Shown here: in pieces, positions 16,462-25,087 of the stretch | Layout: every line of letters starts with the position of its first letter | How positions within the stretch are numbered: the first letter of the stretch is position 1 | Origin: Ancylobacter sp. IITR112 | GTDB lineage: Bacteria > Pseudomonadota > Alphaproteobacteria > Rhizobiales > Xanthobacteraceae | Assembly: GCF_041415945.1 (NCBI RefSeq) | Contig: NZ_JBGCUS010000001.1 | Coordinates: forward strand, 744,001-808,000 | Length of the DNA stretch: 64,000 nt | Direction: 5' to 3' | Made by a program: the position numbers and the translations under genes | The notes under the pieces: generated by a model | The model's database searches: none | What the model was told of the DNA's origin: nothing | What the model saw: the letters and a program-made list of their open reading frames with translations, nothing else

Positions 16462-17899
16462 GCGACCTCACGCGTCTGTCCCTGCGCAAGCTCCGACGGC
16501 TGATGATCTCCGGCGAGGTTCGACCGGAAGAGGTGACCGCGGCTTTTCTGGCACGAGCTGAAGCGCGCAACAGTTGCGATCTCAGCTATGTCGCGATCGG
16601 TGCGGAACATGCGCTCTCGCGTGCTGGCATGGTGGAGCAGGCTGGCGCATTTGGGCGCCTAGCCGGCATCCCCTTCTCCTGCAAAGATGTCTTTGACACA
16701 GTGGCGCTGCCGACGACGGCGGGCTCGCGCGCCATGCATGATTACCGGCCGCTCCGAGACGCGCGGGCGCTTGAGCGCCTCAAGGCAGCGGGAGCCATCC
16801 TTTTGGGAAAGAACAATCTGCACGAATTCTGCTACGGCATTACCGGCGCCAACCCGATCTTTGGCACCCCGGCCAATCCGCATGATCGTCGTTGTCTTGC
16901 AGGTGGATCCTCGAGCGGCTCTGCTGTTGCTGTCGCCAACCGCACGGCGATGTTTGCGCTCGGCACCGATACGGGCGGCTCGGTTCGTGTTCCTGCCAGC
17001 TTGTGCGGCCTTATTGGCTTCAAGCCGACCCGTGGGCAGATCAGCCTGAAGGGTGTGGTGCCGTTCTGCTGGTCGCTGGATCATGCCGGGATTCTTGCGC
17101 GAAGCTGCAGTGACGCGGCCGAGGTGTTCCTGGCCGTTCGCGAGGCGGACGAGACTCTTGTGGGAGCCAACGCGGATCATTCTGAGCGCGGCAACTCGCT
17201 GCACGGCCTGCGCATCGGCGTGCCTGAGGGCGTCTATCTTGAGAATGTCGCGTCCGACATTGCCCTGCGCGTGCATCAGTTGATCGCGGAATGCCGCCGG
17301 CTCGGGGCTCATGTCATCGAGGTTGTGTTGCCAGACCCAACCTATGTGCGCACGGCTCGCTGGCCGTTCAACTCGTCGAGGCCTTTGCCTGGCACCGGAG
17401 AAATCTCCAGCGCCGGTTTGATCTGTATGGGGAAGATGTTCGCGAAGGCCTGCTTCAAGGCCAGTTCATCCTGGCCGAGCATTATGTGCAGGCTCTCCGG
17501 CTGATCGCCATGGAGCAGGCCGAGGTGAGCGCGGTGCTCAAAGACGTCGATGTCCTGATGACGCCGACGACGCCGGTCGCCGCACCGCCTCTCGACCAGA
17601 AGCAGGTGACGGTAGCCGGCGTTGCGGTGCCTGTTGGCAATGCACTGTCGCAGTTCACATGCCTGTTCAATCTGACCGGTCACCCGGCGCTGACCGTTCC
17701 CATCGGGCGGGATGGTGACGGTCTGCCGATCGGGTTGCAGCTGATCGGTGCGCATCATCGGGACATGAAGCTCCTGGCGATCGGCGCGGCACTGGAACGG
17801 GTCGCTCTGGCCGGCTGGATCGAGCCGAATGACGAGATGGATGATGGCACGGTCATGCCGTCTCCGCTCGCGGAGCAGCGAGAGCGTTATGCGCATTAG
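16458..17899 (+). pseudogene. amidase (amidase signature family) with a frameshift
   Basis: The first frame (16458 to about 17360) has the Ser-cisSer-Lys triad: Lys76 in SCKDVFD, the GGSSSGSAVAVA loop (Ser151-153) and Ser175 in GTDTGGSVR. At about 17355-17362 the frame shifts by one base, and the remaining third (AVQLVEAFAWHRRNLQRRFD up to 17899, including DVLMTPTTPVAAPP and GHPALTVPIG) continues in another frame. Joined, it is about 480 residues, normal for the family, which hydrolyses amides such as aryl or carbamoyl amides. As read the enzyme would be truncated at residue 348 with a foreign tail. It could also be a sequencing error. Confidence 0.82.
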
Positions 17900-17958
17900 G
17901 ATACGGGCGCCACGGATACCGTCCAACTCCGAGTGGCGCTGTCTGTGGAGACGATGTT

Positions 17959-17997
17959 CCCAATTTGGGAAAATCTCTTGTTCCCAACCCGGGAATT
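17959..17997. promoter_or_regulatory. twin palindromic operator of higBA
   Basis: TTCCCAA-T-TTGGGAA (17959-17973) and TTCCC-AACCC-GGGAA (17983-17997), centres 24 bp apart. The second overlaps a likely -35 (TTGTTC, 17980-17985). A -10 (TATAAG, 18001-18006) would place the start site at the higB ATG, so the mRNA may be leaderless. The arrangement is typical for autorepression by a HigBA complex. Confidence 0.6.
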
Positions 17998-18011
17998 CGC
18001 TATAAGCACCT

Positions 18012-18308
18012 ATGCAGATCATCGCTCGCCGGACTCTCAAGCTCTTCTGGGAGCGCTATCCGCAAGCTGAGACGCCACTCGTGCTCTGGTATGCCCGCGT
18101 GGCGAAGGCCGCGTGGGCCGGCCCTCAGGACGTGAAAGCGACGTTCGGGACTACCGTGGATTTCATAGGGGACAACCGCCTGATCTTTGATGTCGGTGGC
18201 AACAAGTTCCGACGCATCGTCCACGTCGCCTATCCATTCCGTCGGGTGTTGATCAAGTTCGTAGGCACTCACGCTGAATATGACGCCATAGATCCGGAGA
18301 CCGTTTGA
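18012..18308 (+). CDS. higB: type II toxin HigB (mRNA interferase)
   Basis: 98 residues. It shows the RelE-superfamily HigB_toxin pattern: MQIIARRTLKLFWERYPQ, the strand VDFIGDNRLIFDVGGNKFRR and the C-terminal KFVGTHAEYDAID. Such toxins cut mRNA on the ribosome. The gene precedes its antitoxin, the reverse order that defines HigBA pairs, and its stop overlaps the antitoxin ATG by one base. It lies between the broken amidase and a GntR gene. Confidence 0.93.
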   Translation: MQIIARRTLKLFWERYPQAETPLVLWYARVAKAAWAGPQDVKATFGTTVDFIGDNRLIFDVGGNKFRRIVHVAYPFRRVLIKFVGTHAEYDAIDPETV

Positions 18309-18682
18309 TGGACATTCGACCGATCAAGACCGACGCGGACTATGAGTGGGCGCTGGCCGAGGTAACGCGCTATTTCGAGCAGCAGCCTGAACCGGGCTCG
18401 ACGGAAGGGGACCGCTTCGACGTGCTCTCGGACCTTATCGCAGCGTATGAGGAGCGGCACTTTCCGCTGCCAGATGCCGATCCTGTCGAAGCGCTGCGCG
18501 CTTTCCTTGAAGTGACCGGGCGAACGCAGCAGGATCTTGCGGTGTTGCTCGGCTCGGCACCGCGCGCATCGGAAGTCCTGCGCCGCAAGCGAGCCCTGAC
18601 TGTCGATATGATCGGCAAGTTAAGCAAGGAGTGGGGTATGCCGGCGGATATCCTGGTGCGGCCGTACAGGCTGGCGGCGTAA
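18308..18682 (+). CDS. higA: antitoxin HigA (helix-turn-helix)
   Basis: 124 residues. The N-terminal part (IRPIKTDADYEWALAEVTRY) is the HigA-type toxin-binding region and the C-terminal part a Cro/C1-like helix-turn-helix (GRTQQDLAVLLGSAPRASEV, then KLSKEWGMPADILV). It neutralises HigB and represses the operon at the two upstream palindromes. ATG at 18308 overlaps the toxin stop. Confidence 0.92.
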   Translation: MDIRPIKTDADYEWALAEVTRYFEQQPEPGSTEGDRFDVLSDLIAAYEERHFPLPDADPVEALRAFLEVTGRTQQDLAVLLGSAPRASEVLRRKRALTVDMIGKLSKEWGMPADILVRPYRLAA

Positions 18683-18839
18683 AACGTCCCCAAGGAAAGT
18701 TTCATCGCGCCGCGAGATGGCGCTGGTACGATCAAGCTCGATTTGCGAATGGGGACCGATCAGTGGGGACATTGAGATCCACAGTGTCCGCCTTTCAGGA
18801 CATTACTCAGTCGAGGTGATGTCCTCCCGGTCACACGCG

Positions 18840-19547
18840 TCAGTCCTGCACCAAGGACGTGGCGAGTGCGCGCATGACCAAATCCGGCAGCGCCGCCTCA
18901 AGAAGTTGGAAATGATCATTCAGAGAGCGCTCGGCCGCCTCCCTTCTTCCGTAGGCTAACGCGGATGCCAAGGCCGCGAGGGTGTCATAGAGCGGGATGG
19001 TCAGATCGGGTGATCGATAGGCGCAGCGGCGCACATGATGAGTCCGCTCGCACAGGTCGGCTACGTTGCGCTCAATCACATCGCTACCCATCCATCGGCT
19101 TATGCCAAGGAAGACGGCTTCCGTTCGGCGGGCTAGCGCAATGGCCGTCCTCGGGTCGCCCGGGTTCAAAGGCGGGCGTCCTAAATCGGATAAGAGCCGA
19201 GATGATGCCGGAGGAGGGGTCACTTCGAGGCCGTGTCGGAGCAGAAGCTGCAGGAGGTCGTGGAGTTCCTGCATTTCGCGCAGACGCAGTTCGCGGGCGA
19301 AAAACCCTCGTGCGGGTATAGCGGTGATATGACCTTCGGCATGCAGTCGGATCAGCGCCTCGCGCACAGGCGTGTTGCTGACCCTCAGTTGGTCCGAAAG
19401 CTCAACGACCGCCAGGTGCTGACCGGGACGAAACCTGTAGAGGAGCGCCCGTGTCTTCAGGGAACGGTAGACCTGATGCCGTCGATCCCTGCCCAGGCAT
19501 CCTGAAGGCTGTGATCCCCGGTGAAAGCGGTCCCCATCCCGTTCCAT
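18840..19547 (-). CDS. GntR family regulator (FCD/FadR type)
   Basis: 235 residues; ATG with AGAGG 5 bases upstream. The winged helix is clear (RPGQHLAVVELSDQLRVSNTP, then VREALIRLHAEGHI and PARGFFAREL). The C-terminal helical FCD domain is present but short and its metal histidines are only partly conserved. It follows the M24 peptidase gene by 23 bp on the same strand, so it was probably the local regulator of this catabolic cluster. Confidence 0.82.
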   Translation of the reverse strand: MERDGDRFHRGSQPSGCLGRDRRHQVYRSLKTRALLYRFRPGQHLAVVELSDQLRVSNTPVREALIRLHAEGHITAIPARGFFARELRLREMQELHDLLQLLLRHGLEVTPPPASSRLLSDLGRPPLNPGDPRTAIALARRTEAVFLGISRWMGSDVIERNVADLCERTHHVRRCAYRSPDLTIPLYDTLAALASALAYGRREAAERSLNDHFQLLEAALPDLVMRALATSLVQD

Positions 19548-19570
19548 CCTCGCCTCTGCGGCTTCCTGCT

Positions 19571-20647
19571 TCAGAGAACCCTCAGGTCGCGGGGATAGGA
19601 CGTGAGATAGTCAAAGCCATCCTCTGTCACGACGATAGAGTCGCCGATGCGTCCCCCGCCCTTGCCGGGCACGGTAATGCCGCCGTCGACGGCAAAGGTC
19701 ATGCCGGCCCGTAGCTCACGCGTCTCGCCGCGCTTGAGTTCCGGTACCTCCAAGAGCGACATGCCGACAGAGCGGCCGGTTCGATAGCCTGGAGAAAAGC
19801 CGGCCGCCGCATAGGTCTCTTCCGCAGCGGCGTTGACCGCCTCGCAGCGTATGCCGGGGCGGATCATGGCCAGCGCGGCGCGCTGGGCAGCCACGGAGGC
19901 CTCCTGGATGCGCGCCTGTTCGTCAGTCACAGTCCCCACGAAGAACTGGCGGTCGAAACCGAGCTTGTAGTTGCGGAAGCTCACCATGCCGCAGAAGCAG
20001 ATATAGACTGGATCGCCCGTCTCCAGCCGGCGCACGCCGGCGCGCCGATGGACCATGCAGGTGTCGGTGCCGGACTGCAGGATCTGCAGATTGTGGATCA
20101 GCGGCGAAACGTAGCGGTCGTGCGGATCGCGCAGCAGGGAGGCGGCCCGGCGCGTGCCGGCCTGCATGGCGGCGAGCGCGATCTCATATTCGGGCACGCC
20201 GGGATCGATCGCGTCCGCAGCCGCATCCATCATGGAAACGGCAACCTCGCCGGCCTGGCGCATGATGGCAATCTCGTCCGGAGACTTGATCATGCGCTGC
20301 TCTGCAATCAGCGGCGCAATGTCCGACAGGGTGCGGTCGGGAAGGTGCTCCCTGATCTCGGCGGCGACCACGTTCGGCAGACGGGCCGCTTCGATCCCGA
20401 GTGCCATGGCGGTCACGGGGCCGGCCAATTGGCCAATGAGCAGGTCCCGCCATTCCCGGCCACCATCGCTCCAGGGGCGAATGTCCCGGACCCAGCTCAT
20501 GGCCGCGCACATGTCTGATTCCATCAATGGCGTGAGGATCACCGGAACCCGACCGGGCCTCACAATCATCAGCGTCGGCCGCCCGAACTCCATGCCGAGA
20601 TAGTTCCAGTAGCCCCCGTAATAGGCGATCGAATCCGGATCACTCAT
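19571..20647 (-). CDS. M24-family (creatinase/Xaa-Pro dipeptidase-like) protein, N-terminus cut by IS copy B
   Basis: About 358 residues remain. The sequence starts within the family N-domain (DPDSIAYYGGYWNYLGMEFG), and the first base of a possible ATG is the last base of the IS, so the original start and some tens of residues are gone. The C-terminal pita-bread fold is complete (SPDEIAIMRQAGEVAVSMMD, AAEETYAAAGFSPGYRTGRS, FAVDGGITVPGKGGGRIGDS). The classical metal ligands are poorly kept, as in creatinase-type members, which act without metal. It may have served an amide or carbamoyl catabolic route with the amidase. Confidence 0.78.
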   Translation of the reverse strand: MSDPDSIAYYGGYWNYLGMEFGRPTLMIVRPGRVPVILTPLMESDMCAAMSWVRDIRPWSDGGREWRDLLIGQLAGPVTAMALGIEAARLPNVVAAEIREHLPDRTLSDIAPLIAEQRMIKSPDEIAIMRQAGEVAVSMMDAAADAIDPGVPEYEIALAAMQAGTRRAASLLRDPHDRYVSPLIHNLQILQSGTDTCMVHRRAGVRRLETGDPVYICFCGMVSFRNYKLGFDRQFFVGTVTDEQARIQEASVAAQRAALAMIRPGIRCEAVNAAAEETYAAAGFSPGYRTGRSVGMSLLEVPELKRGETRELRAGMTFAVDGGITVPGKGGGRIGDSIVVTEDGFDYLTSYPRDLRVL

Positions 20648-20712
20648 GAGGTGGTCCCCGAAATCCGGACAGGGAGTTAAGCTTGGTTCGGCCTGACGGA
20701 AGGACGAGCCCG

Positions 20713-20997
20713 ATGACCGGGAAGAGGAAGCGATATTCATCGGATTTCAAGGCGAAGGTGGCCCTGGAGGCACTGCGCGGGGAACAGACGGTGGCCCAGT
20801 TGGCGGCGAAGCATGGTCTCCACCAGACCATGATCAACGCTTGGAAGAAGCAGGCCATCGAGGGGATGGCCGCAGTGTTCTCCGGCAAGGCGGAAGCGGC
20901 CGACGCCGCCCGCGAGAGCGAGATCGACCAGCTCCATGCCAAGATCGGCCAACTGGTGGTGGAACGGGATTTTTTGCGTCGGGCCTCCGGGCGATGA
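20713..20997 (+). CDS. IS3-family OrfA, copy B
   Basis: 94 residues, identical to copy A. The slippery heptamer T-TTT-TTG lies in frame at 20970-20976 (codons GAT TTT TTG), and orfB is in the -1 frame, open from 20841. Confidence 0.9.
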   Translation: MTGKRKRYSSDFKAKVALEALRGEQTVAQLAAKHGLHQTMINAWKKQAIEGMAAVFSGKAEAADAARESEIDQLHAKIGQLVVERDFLRRASGR

Positions 20998-21848
20998 GCG
21001 TGGGGGCAAAACGCGACATGATCGAACCGGATCACCCCCGACTACCGATCACGCGCCAGTGCGCCCTGGTCGGCATCAGCCGGTCGGCTTTCTACGGCGG
21101 GCCGCGGATCGAAAGCCCCGAGACTCTTGCCATTATGCGGGCGATCGACGGCCAGTTTCTCGAGACGCCGTGGTACGGCTCGCGGCAAATGGTGCGCCAT
21201 CTGCGCCGGCAGGGGCACGAGGTTGGGCGCAAGCGTGTGCGGCGCCTCATGGCCCGCATGGGGCTGGCCACCATCTACCAGCGGCCGAAGACCACGGTGC
21301 GCCACCCGCAGCACCGCATCTTCCCCTATCTCTTGCGCACCATGGCGATCGAGGAGCCCGACCAGGTCTGGTGCGCCGACATCACTTACATCCCGATGCG
21401 GCGCGGATTCCTGTATCTGGTCGCCATCATGGACTGGCACAGCCGCAGGGTTCTCTCCTGGCGGCTCTCCAACACCATGGAGGCCGACTTCTGCATCGAG
21501 GCACTGGAGGAGGCCTTGTCCCGGTTCGGGCGGCCGAGCATCTTCAACACCGACCAGGGAAGCCAGTTCACCAGCCCGCGCTTCGCAAAGGTGCTGCTGG
21601 ACGCTGGCGTGCGGATCTCCATGGATGGCCGCGGCCGGTGGATGGACAACGTGTTCATCGAGCGCCTCTGGCGGTCCCTGAAATACGAGTGCATCTACCT
21701 CAACGCCTTCGAGACCGGGTCCGAGGCCCGCGCCGGGATCGGCCGATGGATCACCTACTACAACCGCACGAGGCCCCACTCGGCTCTCGGCGGCAGAACG
21801 CCGGAGGAGGTCCACATGGCCTGCGACGGCATCAACAAGGCGGCGTGA
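20994..21848 (+). CDS. IS3-family transposase OrfB, copy B
   Basis: 284 residues with the DDE motifs WCADITYIPM, FNTDQGSQFTS and ERLWRSLKYE. The ATG overlaps the orfA stop (ATGA). Identical to copies A and C. Confidence 0.92.
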   Translation: MSVGAKRDMIEPDHPRLPITRQCALVGISRSAFYGGPRIESPETLAIMRAIDGQFLETPWYGSRQMVRHLRRQGHEVGRKRVRRLMARMGLATIYQRPKTTVRHPQHRIFPYLLRTMAIEEPDQVWCADITYIPMRRGFLYLVAIMDWHSRRVLSWRLSNTMEADFCIEALEEALSRFGRPSIFNTDQGSQFTSPRFAKVLLDAGVRISMDGRGRWMDNVFIERLWRSLKYECIYLNAFETGSEARAGIGRWITYYNRTRPHSALGGRTPEEVHMACDGINKAA

Positions 21849-21909
21849 CACACACCAGAACCAAGCTTAGCGAAGCCGCCAAAATGTCCGGCGAATGGGG
21901 ACCACCTCA

Positions 21910-22070
21910 GCTGTGGTGCTCTACGGTCTCTCGACATCATCGAGGAACTCGAGCGCCGGATCGGCAAACCCGTTGTGACCAGCAATCAGGCGATGATGTG
22001 GGACTGCCTGCGTCTTGCCGGGATCGCGGACCAGCGGGATGATTATGGCATTCTGCTTCGGGAGCATTGA
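21910..22070 (+). pseudogene. C-terminal remnant of a maleate isomerase / Asp-Glu racemase-like gene
   Basis: In the frame ending at TGA 22068-22070 the DNA reads SLDIIEELERRIGKPVVTSN, then QAMMWDCLRLAGIADQRDDY and GILLREH. This is the C-terminal part of maleate cis-trans isomerase or arylmalonate decarboxylase-like proteins, where ELERxLGKPVVTSNQA is conserved. About four fifths of the gene is missing at the IS. The stop abuts the GTG of the next GntR gene. Confidence 0.7.
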
Positions 22071-22757
22071 GTGAGCGAAAGCGCGACAAGCGAAAACTCA
22101 AAGACACGTGCCCCGCGTGGCCAAGTGACGGACATCTACCGGGCCTTGCGAGACCGGATCTGTCTGCTGCGCTACCCGCCCGGCATGCTGCTTGGCGAAC
22201 ACGAACTCGCCGACGAATTCGCAGTCAGTCGCACGCCTGTGCGCCAGGCGCTGCAGCGGCTGGAATATGACGGACTCACCGAGACCCGCAACGGCGTGGG
22301 AACGATGGTGACCGGCGTCGATCCAAACGCCTTCCGTGATATTTACGCGTTCCGGCTGCGCCTGAGCGAAATGATGGGCGAGTTTCCCGCAGAAGACGAG
22401 GCACCGCGCGCCCTCTCAACCATCCTGCTGCTTCAGGACCGGTTGGTGGCGCTGAGAGGCCTGCGGGACATGGAGGCGTTCTGGCAGCTCAACCATGAAC
22501 TCCATCATGCTACGAACCGGCTCATCGCCAATCTCGCTTTGCGTGAGACCCATGAGCGCTATTACTTCCAGGCCTCGCGCATCTGGTACAGCGTGATCGA
22601 GGCGTTTTTCGAGGAACAGATTGCCGATCTGGCCAGTGAACTCAACGAGATCGTGGGTGCGCTGCGCGCCGGTGACATAAGGGCGGTCGGCTATATCCAG
22701 CGCAACCATATCGCCTTTGGTCTTCATCGTGTCGCGAGCGCGCACGCTGCCGTTTGA
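22071..22757 (+). CDS. GntR family regulator (FCD domain)
   Basis: 228 residues; GTG directly after the stop of the truncated isomerase, so it was the last gene of that operon. Winged helix IYRALRDRICLLRYPPGMLL, then LADEFAVSRTPVRQALQRLE. The FCD domain follows (FRLRLSEMMG, LNHELHHATNRLIANLALRE). Ligand unknown. With the amidase, M24 protein and isomerase remnant it suggests a degraded amide/dicarboxylate catabolic locus. Confidence 0.85.
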   Translation: MSESATSENSKTRAPRGQVTDIYRALRDRICLLRYPPGMLLGEHELADEFAVSRTPVRQALQRLEYDGLTETRNGVGTMVTGVDPNAFRDIYAFRLRLSEMMGEFPAEDEAPRALSTILLLQDRLVALRGLRDMEAFWQLNHELHHATNRLIANLALRETHERYYFQASRIWYSVIEAFFEEQIADLASELNEIVGALRAGDIRAVGYIQRNHIAFGLHRVASAHAAV

Positions 22758-22860
22758 TGCTGCAGACCCAGCCCGGACGGGCCGGGTTCCATTCGGGCCA
22801 AATGCGTTTACATATTATAGTTGATAAACTCGGCACGACGGAATTGCGAACGGTTTGCGC

Positions 22861-23079
22861 ATGGATATGCGCAAGCTGGTCGGACGAAATTTCGCCCGCC
22901 TGCGTCAGGCCAAGGACCTGACGCAGGAACAGGTTGCCGAGCGCTCGGGGCTGAGCCAGCAGTATCTCAGTGGTCTCGAACGTGGCCGACGCAATCCGAC
23001 GATCATTACGCTTTATGAGCTGGCACGTGCTCTCGATGTCAGCCATGTCGAGCTGGTTCTCCCACCGGACGAGAAGTGA
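22861..23079 (+). CDS. small XRE-family DNA-binding protein
   Basis: 72 residues, essentially one Cro/C1 helix-turn-helix: VGRNFARLRQAKDLTQEQVA, ERSGLSQQYLSGLERGRRNP and a terminal VELVLPPDEK. The ATG at 22861 is used; a TTG two codons earlier is also possible. Such single-domain regulators are common at the start of integrative-element backbones and often silence them. It marks the border between the catabolic debris and the plasmid-like module. Confidence 0.85.
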   Translation: MDMRKLVGRNFARLRQAKDLTQEQVAERSGLSQQYLSGLERGRRNPTIITLYELARALDVSHVELVLPPDEK

Positions 23080-23133
23080 GGGGTGCCGGTGTGACCCCGG
23101 CCATGAGGCCGGGGCCCTTATCCAGGCGAGGTC

Positions 23134-23460
23134 TTAGTCGCTGCGGCGCCCGTTGGGGCGAGACCAGATAAGGGAGAAGGTCTCTCCGTCCTCGTCATCG
23201 AAGAGGTTGGCGTAGATGGGGGCGTTGAAGCTCGGATCGTCGAGCTTGAGGCCCAGATAGTCGCGGCCCTCGGTGGAGCGCTTGGACCAGGCGGCCCCGA
23301 TCTCGGCGCGGCCGACCAGGACCCGATGGCTGGGGGCGTTCTCGCCGGTGGCGCGGGTGTCGGGGATGATGCGCACGCCCCGGGCCTGCACGCCGAGGGT
23401 CACGATGTCGCCGGTGAACTCGTTGGTGCCGGTCTTCTTGAAGGTGCCGATGGTGGCCAT
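23134..23460 (-). CDS. DUF736 family protein
   Basis: 108 residues. MATIGTFKKTGTNEFTGDIV at the start and YLGLKLDDPSFNAPIYANLF in the middle are the DUF736 hallmarks. The family is small, cytosolic and of unknown function, and is found almost only on plasmids and integrative elements of proteobacteria. It is the right-most gene of a minus-strand module that continues with DUF2493, Toprim, ParB-like and DUF932 genes. Confidence 0.92.
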   Translation of the reverse strand: MATIGTFKKTGTNEFTGDIVTLGVQARGVRIIPDTRATGENAPSHRVLVGRAEIGAAWSKRSTEGRDYLGLKLDDPSFNAPIYANLFDDEDGETFSLIWSRPNGRRSD

Positions 23461-24089
23461 GTTCCGTCTCCGTCCTGTCTTCTGAGCCCGCGCCATTGCG
23501 GCCTCGATGGCGATCGAAAGGCCGAAGGCGAGCGGCGCCGCATCGCCTCGGGGTCCCCGTCGCGCTCGCGCGATGGGGTGAGGATTGCGACCGCAGCGCA
23601 GCGGAGGACGGCGCAGGCGCGACTTTGTTGCTCCGCGAGGAATGACGGCGATCCGGGGCCCCGCGCAGCGCGCGGGGTGGGCGTCGGCAGGGGAAGAAAG
23701 TCGGGACCAGCCGTTGTGGCATAGGCGCTCGAGGCGCAGCCGACCTTCGGCCAGATCAGGCCATTGAAGAGGCCGTCTGGAGCGGGCAATGGCTGATGGA
23801 TGAGGGAGATGGTTTGGCCTGGCGCCGGACATAGAGACGCGCCGGCGAGCATCGGCGGACGATACCCTGAGCTTGGCCAAACTGCCGTTTCCCTGGCCCG
23901 CCAACGCCTCGAATGCTCCACTCCGAGGGGCCTTTCAACAGCGACACGGCCGCCGTTTGCCGCGCACGCTAACTCTGCCGTACAGCATGGCGAAACGGAC
24001 CATTTGGGCTTCCGCTCCCTCCCGGCCCAGCCCTTTGACGCGGACGTAATGTCATTCGCCTTCTGGTGCGCCGAGCGGATGTTGCGGTG
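23461..24089. other. gene-poor region upstream of the DUF736 gene
   Basis: About 630 bp. The part next to DUF736 (23500-23650) is GC-rich with short interrupted repeats such as CGCAGCGCAGCGGAGGACGG. A related style of sequence occurs at 28090-28200 before the DUF2493 gene. No convincing gene, RNA or origin was recognised; several overlapping open frames lack family features. Confidence 0.4.
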
Positions 24090-24530
24090 TCAGTGGGCGG
24101 AGCTGTGTCCGCCAGAAGGGCGCAATGCCTTCCTTCCGGTGATGCGCACGAAGGCGACGATGCCGACCACGCCGGCTCCGAGGATCGAAAACACCATCTG
24201 CCACGTATGGGAGGGCATGGTGTGCTTAACGATGCCATGGGTGGCGTGGAAGCCTGCCGCAGCGGCCGGGACGACGAATGCGGCCGCGATCATCAGGCGC
24301 GCCCAGATCGGGCTGACGATCGCGAACAGGAACTGGCCGAGGCCGTAAGTCAGGCCAGCGGCGGCAAGGCCGACAACAAGTACGCCGAGCCATCCGCCGC
24401 CGGTGCCATAGGCCCATGTGCCCGCCGTGATGCCCGCAAACAGCGGCAACGCGAACACCGCAAGCGCGAAGAGTTGCCAGCAGAGGAATGCGATCGTCGC
24501 GATGCCGAGAAGAATGCCGATGAAGATCAT
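24090..24530 (-). CDS. hypothetical membrane protein
   Basis: 146 residues with about four membrane segments (LLGIATIAFLCWQLFALAVF, then GVLVVGLAAAGLTYGLGQFL, LMIAAAFVVPAAAAGFHATH and QMVFSILGAGVVGIVAFV). ATG at 24530 with GGAG 8 bases upstream. I do not recognise the family. It is on the same strand as the DUF736 gene and the 55-residue gene at 24638, in the island backbone. Confidence 0.65.
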   Translation of the reverse strand: MIFIGILLGIATIAFLCWQLFALAVFALPLFAGITAGTWAYGTGGGWLGVLVVGLAAAGLTYGLGQFLFAIVSPIWARLMIAAAFVVPAAAAGFHATHGIVKHTMPSHTWQMVFSILGAGVVGIVAFVRITGRKALRPSGGHSSAH

Positions 24531-24637
24531 GGGGACGGCTCCGTAAGATCGGAGGAATGTGTCGCCACCGACTCCGACGCACCCGCCCGATGAGCAGAAT
24601 TGGCGGCGGCCACCATTCATGGCCGCCGGTTCGCCTC

Positions 24638-24805
24638 TCAGGAGGCGAAGGGGTCGATCTCCCGGACGATGGCGGCTTCGTCGCCGTCATACTCGGCAGC
24701 AGGAATGACGGAGAGCGTTCCGTCGCCGGCGCGGAAGATGACGACGGTGGCCATCAGGGTGGTGGCGAGGCTGAAGGCGAAGGCGTGAGCGATCTGGACG
24801 GACAT
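24638..24805 (-). CDS. small hypothetical protein
   Basis: 55 residues: a hydrophobic N-terminal segment (IAHAFAFSLATTLMATVVIF) and an acidic tail. ATG at 24805 follows AGGAG by 8 bases, the main support for its being real. No family recognised. It lies 107 bp upstream of the membrane protein gene and may be cotranscribed with it. The 280 bp between it and the toxin gene at 25088 show nothing recognisable. Confidence 0.5.
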   Translation of the reverse strand: MSVQIAHAFAFSLATTLMATVVIFRAGDGTLSVIPAAEYDGDEAAIVREIDPFAS

Positions 24806-25087
24806 CGACCTGACTCCTGCGCGAGCGGAGGTCCATCCCCCGCTGACAGGCGCCCGAGGAGGCCGGCCGTTGGCCGCAATCACCGCGTGAGGCACAGCCG
24901 GAGCGGCGGCACGCGTAGCGTAGTCCGACCCTTCATGGGTTGATGGCGTCAGGCCATCGGCTGGACCAAAGGATCAGCGTCGTGAAGCGGGGATGGTCGT
25001 CCGGTCAGTAGACCGTGATAGCGGGTTGCTGCACAGGTCGCTTCCGCCCGGCTGCGAGGTGCAACACATGCTGCCTGTGCGAAGCCG

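Larger units (their letters stand above)
20647..21909 (+). mobile_element. IS3-family insertion sequence, copy B
   Basis: 1263 bp, same ends and the same encoded proteins as copies A and C but on the plus strand. The flanks (TCA and GCT) give no 3-bp duplication. It cuts the N-terminus of the M24 gene on the left and leaves only the C-terminus of a maleate-isomerase-like gene on the right, so DNA between these two genes was lost with or after insertion. Confidence 0.9.

Noticed and set aside
18683..18839. Insertion-sequence end suggested by repeated GGGGAC/GTCCGCC words after higA
   Set aside because: No matching opposite end or transposase fragment was found nearby; too short to call.
15050..21909. 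Inversion of 16313-20646 by recombination between the opposite IS copies A and B
   Set aside because: Re-pairing the flanks gives a 4-bp match (GCTG) at one junction but none at the other, and the truncated genes do not rejoin into whole ones.
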